From positions 1 through 8,702 of the forward strand of contig JAGWNV010000091.1 in the NCBI GenBank assembly GCA_028872975.1: a DNA stretch of 8,702 bases, given 5' to 3'. The notes under the pieces were generated by a model. The model searched no databases. It was not told where the DNA came from and saw only the letters and a program-made list of their open reading frames with translations. The first letter of the stretch is position 1, and each line of letters begins with the position of its first letter. Positions 5,961 through 8,702 of this stretch are shown here, piece by piece. Both the position numbers and the translations under genes were made by a program. This DNA comes from Acidobacteriota bacterium. Its GTDB lineage: Bacteria > Actinomycetota > Acidimicrobiia > Acidimicrobiales > UBA8190.

Positions 5961-7297
5961 GCGAGCACGACATGGGGAGCGGGCTCGTCCAGGAGACCTA
6001 CGAGGGCAGCCAGGAGCTGGCCGACCGGGCGCAGACCTCTCCCGAGGAGCTGCGCCGGGAGCGGGGGGCGGTGCTGCGGCTCCCCGAAGGCGGTGCACCG
6101 GGCTCGTCGGACGTCGACGTCGAGCGCACCGGCGACGACTCGATGATCATCAACCTCGGCCCCCAGCACCCGTCCACCCACGGGGTGCTCCGGCTCATGA
6201 TGGAGCTCGACGGGGAGACGGTGCTCCGCACCAAGCCCATCATCGGCTACCTCCACACCGGCATGGAGAAGACCGGCGAGGAGCTCACCTACCAGCAGGG
6301 CGCCACCAACGTGACGCGCATGGACTACCTGGCGCCGCTCAGCAACGAGCTCGTGTTCGCCCTGGCCACCGAGAAGCTCCTCGGGGTCGAGCTGCCGCCC
6401 CGGGCGGTGTGGATCCGGATGCTCCTCGCCGAGCTGCAGCGGGTGTCCTCGCACCTCATGTGGCTGGCCACCAACGGGATGGACCTCGGGTCCACCACCA
6501 TGATGATCTTCGGCTTCCGCGAGCGGGAGATGGTGCTCGCCTTCTTCGAGAAGACCACCGGCGTGCGGATGAACCACAACTTCATCCGCCCCGGGGGCAC
6601 CGCCGCCGATCTCCCCGACGGCTGGGAGGACGACGTCGAGGTCATCTGCGAGACCGTCCTGCGCCGCCTCGAGACCTACGACGAGCTGCTCACCGGCCAG
6701 CCCATCTTCCGCGAGCGCACCGAGGGCGTGGGGGCCATCACCGCCGAGGAGGCCATGGCCCTGTCCGTCACCGGGCCCATCCTGCGGTCGACGGGGGTGG
6801 CCTGGGACCTGCGCCGCGACATGCCGTACCTCGCCTACGACGAGGTCGACTTCGACGTGGTGGTCGGGACCTACGGGGACAACTTCGACCGGTACGCCAT
6901 CCGGCTCAACGAGGTGCGGGAGTCGATCCGGATCATCTACCAGGTCCTCGACAAGATGCCGGCCGGGGACTACCGGGTCCAGGACAAGAAGGTCACCCCG
7001 CCGCCGCGGGCTCGCATCGACGAGTCGATGGAGGCGCTCATCCACCACTTCAAGATCTTCACCGAGGGGTTCAAGGTCCCCGAGGGCGAGGTGTACGTGG
7101 CGGTGGAGTCGCCCCGGGGCGAGCTCGGCTGCTACCTCGTCTCCGACGGCACGGCCAAGCCGTACCGGCTGCACGTCCGGGCGCCGTCGTTCGTGAACCT
7201 CCAGGCGCTGCCGGTCATGCTCCGGGGGGGCCTCGTGGCCGACGCCGTGGCCACCATCTCCTCGGTGGACCCGGTCATGGGGGAGGTGGACCGGTGA
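5957..7297 (+). CDS. nuoD: NADH-quinone oxidoreductase (complex I) subunit D (49 kDa)
   Basis: Peripheral subunit that forms the quinone-binding pocket with NuoB; it descends from the large subunit of NiFe hydrogenases. Key elements are INLGPQHPSTHGVLRL (65-80) with H75, and YLHTGMEKT (98-106). RMDYL (121-125), with Y124, follows. H75 and Y124 are 49 residues apart, the same interval as the quinone-contacting His38 and Tyr87 of Thermus Nqo4, so I align them. Further downstream are ELQRVSSHLMWLA, RMNHNFIRPGG, TGPILRSTGV, STMEAL-type ESMEALIHHFK, ESPRGELGCYLVSDG and the C-terminal DPVMGEVDR. The 446-residue length includes an N-terminal stretch of about 60 polar, acidic residues before the conserved core. 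ATG 5957 overlaps the nuoC stop (ATGA); an internal ATG six codons in (5972) is possible but less natural. The stop overlaps nuoE (GTGA). Confidence 0.98.
   Translation: MSEHDMGSGLVQETYEGSQELADRAQTSPEELRRERGAVLRLPEGGAPGSSDVDVERTGDDSMIINLGPQHPSTHGVLRLMMELDGETVLRTKPIIGYLHTGMEKTGEELTYQQGATNVTRMDYLAPLSNELVFALATEKLLGVELPPRAVWIRMLLAELQRVSSHLMWLATNGMDLGSTTMMIFGFREREMVLAFFEKTTGVRMNHNFIRPGGTAADLPDGWEDDVEVICETVLRRLETYDELLTGQPIFRERTEGVGAITAEEAMALSVTGPILRSTGVAWDLRRDMPYLAYDEVDFDVVVGTYGDNFDRYAIRLNEVRESIRIIYQVLDKMPAGDYRVQDKKVTPPPRARIDESMEALIHHFKIFTEGFKVPEGEVYVAVESPRGELGCYLVSDGTAKPYRLHVRAPSFVNLQALPVMLRGGLVADAVATISSVDPVMGEVDR
7279..7286 (+). promoter_or_regulatory. Strong Shine-Dalgarno of nuoE within nuoD
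   Basis: GGGGGAGG at 7279-7286 lies inside the last codons of nuoD, seven bases before the GTG at 7294. It is the best Shine-Dalgarno match I saw in the window. It fixes GTG 7294 as the nuoE start despite the overlap with the nuoD stop. Confidence 0.6.
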
Positions 7298-7923
7298 GCC
7301 CACACCTCTCGGAGGAGACCCGGGCCCGGGCCGTCGAGCTCCTCGGGCTCTACCCCCACCCCCGCTCGGCGCTCATCCCCATCTGCCACCTGGCCCAGGA
7401 GCAGGACGGCTGGCTCACGCCCGAGGCCATGGCCGAGATCGCCGAGCTGGTCGGGCTGTCCCCGGCCGAGGTGCTGGGCACGGCCTCGTTCTACGACATG
7501 CTCCACACCGAGCCGGTGGGCCGGTACCTGGTGTCGGTGTGCACGAACATCGCCTGCATGCTGCGCGGCGCCTACGAGCTGCTCGGGCACGCCGAGGAGC
7601 ACCTCGGGGTGCGAAGCGGCGGGACGACGGCCGACGGGGTGTTCACCCTGGAGGAGGCCGAGTGCCTGGCCGACTGCGGGCGGGCCCCGGTGTGCCAGGT
7701 GAACCACCGGTTCTTCGGGGACCTCACCGAGTCCTCCTTCGACAGCCTCGTCGACGACCTGAGAAGCGGCCGGCTCGACGACGTCGTGCCGCCGCACGGG
7801 ACCCTGGTGCGGGTCCGGCGCCGGGGCGGGCTCCGGGTCGACGACGAGACGGTGGCGGTGGAGCGGGCCCGGACGGCGAAGGCCATGGCCGAGCGCGCCG
7901 CCCAGAGCGGGGGCGCCTCGTGA
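7294..7923 (+). CDS. nuoE: NADH-quinone oxidoreductase (complex I) subunit E (24 kDa, 2Fe-2S)
   Basis: Thioredoxin-fold subunit carrying the 2Fe-2S cluster N1a beside the flavin site of NuoF in the NADH-oxidising module. The four ligands are all present: C83 and C88 in SVCTNIACMLRGA, then C124 and C128 in EAECLADCGRAPVCQVN. The N-terminal helical part includes ALIPICHLAQEQDGWLTPEA (26-45), and GTASFYDMLHTEPVG (62-76) leads into the cluster domain. The thioredoxin-like domain ends near residue 160. It is followed by about 45 residues that are first Arg-rich (LVRVRRRGGLRV) and then predicted helical and Ala/Glu-rich, probably a tail packing on neighbouring subunits. Total length is 209 residues, somewhat over the usual 160-180 for the domain alone. 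Start GTG 7294 overlaps the nuoD stop and has a strong Shine-Dalgarno; the TGA overlaps the GTG of nuoF. Confidence 0.97.
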   Translation: MSPHLSEETRARAVELLGLYPHPRSALIPICHLAQEQDGWLTPEAMAEIAELVGLSPAEVLGTASFYDMLHTEPVGRYLVSVCTNIACMLRGAYELLGHAEEHLGVRSGGTTADGVFTLEEAECLADCGRAPVCQVNHRFFGDLTESSFDSLVDDLRSGRLDDVVPPHGTLVRVRRRGGLRVDDETVAVERARTAKAMAERAAQSGGAS

Positions 7924-8702
7924 CCGTCACGGAGGCGCCCCGCATCGTGAGCTCGCGCCTGGGCCACGCCGACTCGCACACCCTGGAGCGGGTCCTCGCC
8001 ACCGGCGGCTACCGGGGCCTGCGCAAGGCCCTCGGCATGACGCCCGAGGCGGTGGCCGCCGAGGTCGACGCCGTGAGCCTCCTCGGCCGGGGCGGGGCCG
8101 GGTTCCCGGCCGGGCGGAAATGGTCGATGCTGCGCAAGGGGCCCGTGCCCTATCTCGTCGTGAACGGCGACGAGAGCGAGCCGGCCACCTTCAAGGACCA
8201 CCTCCTCGTCGAGCGCGACCCCCACCAGCTGCTCGAGGGCATCGTCATCTGCGCCTATGCCATCCAGGCCTCCCGGGCCTTCCTCTACGTGCGCGGCGAG
8301 TTCGCCCTCGGCCTCGAGCGGGTGACCGAGGCGCTCAACGAGGCCTACGAGCACGGGGCCGTCGGACGCGACATCTTCGGGTCGGGGTTCAGCCTCGACG
8401 TCGTCGTGCACCCCGGAGCGGGGGCCTACATCTGCGGCGAGGAGACGGCGCTGCTCGAGAGCCTCGAGGGCAAGCGGGGGTTCCCCCGGATCAAGCCGCC
8501 CTACTTCCCGGCCGCCATCGGGCTCTACGGGGAGCCCACCGTGGTCAACAACGTGGAGACCCTCTCCAACCTGCCCTGGGTCGTCGAGCAGGGATCGGCC
8601 GCCTTCACCGCCCTCGGCGCCGGCCGGTCCACCGGCACCCGGCTCTTCGCCCTGTCCGGCCACGTGGCGCGCCCGGGCGTCTACGAGGTGGAGATGGTGA
8701 AG
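7920..8702 (+). CDS. nuoF: NADH-quinone oxidoreductase (complex I) subunit F (51 kDa), 3' end outside window (partial)
   Basis: Binds NADH and FMN and starts electron transfer in complex I. The frame is open from GTG 7920 to the window end, giving the first 261 of an expected 420-440 residues. The FMN-binding glycine-rich loop is GRGGAGFPAGRKW (56-68), followed by NGDESEPATFKD (82-93). The NADH-side region continues with FLYVRGEF (121-128), and VVHPGAGAYICGEETALLES (162-181) runs into LEGKRGFPR. PTVVNNVETLSNL (206-218) follows. The cysteines of the N3 4Fe-4S cluster lie in the C-terminal part that the window does not reach. The GTG overlaps the nuoE stop (GTGA), with a weak GGGGG Shine-Dalgarno at 7909-7913. 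One oddity is Ala at position 89, where the homologues I remember have Gly in EPGTFKD or EPGSFKD. Everything else in the visible part reads as a normal NuoF. Confidence 0.97.
   Translation, partial: MTVTEAPRIVSSRLGHADSHTLERVLATGGYRGLRKALGMTPEAVAAEVDAVSLLGRGGAGFPAGRKWSMLRKGPVPYLVVNGDESEPATFKDHLLVERDPHQLLEGIVICAYAIQASRAFLYVRGEFALGLERVTEALNEAYEHGAVGRDIFGSGFSLDVVVHPGAGAYICGEETALLESLEGKRGFPRIKPPYFPAAIGLYGEPTVVNNVETLSNLPWVVEQGSAAFTALGAGRSTGTRLFALSGHVARPGVYEVEMVK

Noticed and set aside
5906..7303. A 465-codon open frame antisense to nuoD
   Set aside because: Its composition is His/Val/Gly-rich with no motif, and nuoD on the plus strand is certain. It is an artefact of codon bias.
7572..8663. A 363-codon minus-strand open frame opposite nuoE and nuoF
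   Set aside because: The plus strand encodes continuous, motif-bearing NuoE and NuoF. The minus-strand product shows no known feature.
1..8702. Search for a new defence, mobile or RNA-based system
   Set aside because: No repeats, transposase, integrase, toxin-antitoxin pair, CRISPR-like array, tRNA-like fold or atypical composition was seen. Almost every base belongs to recognisable haem, quinone or complex I genes.

Overview
The window is a very GC-rich (well above 70% by eye), densely packed housekeeping stretch from a high-GC bacterium. GTG and TTG starts, stop/start overlaps of four bases, a menaquinone-reductase-like flavoprotein beside the nuo operon, and the hemD-hemB-hemL order all suggest an actinobacterium. 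An Acidimicrobiia-like lineage would fit, because several subunits (NuoD, NuoF) read closer to my memory of the Thermus proteins than of Streptomyces. The lineage is an inference and was not searched.

Left part (1-3061, + strand): a tetrapyrrole operon. It holds the end of uroporphyrinogen-III synthase (hemD, 5' end outside the window), porphobilinogen synthase (hemB) and glutamate-1-semialdehyde aminomutase (hemL). HemL implies the C5 (glutamyl-tRNA) route to 5-aminolevulinate; hemA and hemC are presumably just upstream.

Middle (3071-4345, - strand): one FAD-dependent geranylgeranyl-reductase-family protein, best read as a MenJ-type menaquinone side-chain reductase. It converges on hemL with only nine bases between stop codons. 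It diverges from nuoA across about 140 bp, the only sizeable non-coding interval, which must carry promoters for both directions. A TACGAT box there sits where a leaderless transcript of the reductase would begin.

Right part (4485-8702, + strand): the start of a nuo operon for respiratory complex I, in the order nuoA-B-C-D-E-F. NuoF is cut by the window end. The nuoB/C, C/D, D/E and E/F junctions all overlap by four bases. NuoA is membrane-embedded; NuoB, C and D form the quinone-reducing connecting module; NuoE and F form the NADH-oxidising module. The menaquinone reductase would tailor the quinone that this complex reduces, and the hem genes supply haem to downstream respiratory complexes, so the whole window is thematically respiratory.

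No RNA gene, mobile element, CRISPR array, integrase or convincing repeat was seen. No undescribed system is evident. The points worth checking are subunit-level oddities (short NuoC, extended NuoD N-terminus, a Gly-to-Ala change in NuoF, a mixed metal-ligand set in HemB), the truncated hemD 5' end, and the leaderless promoter candidate.
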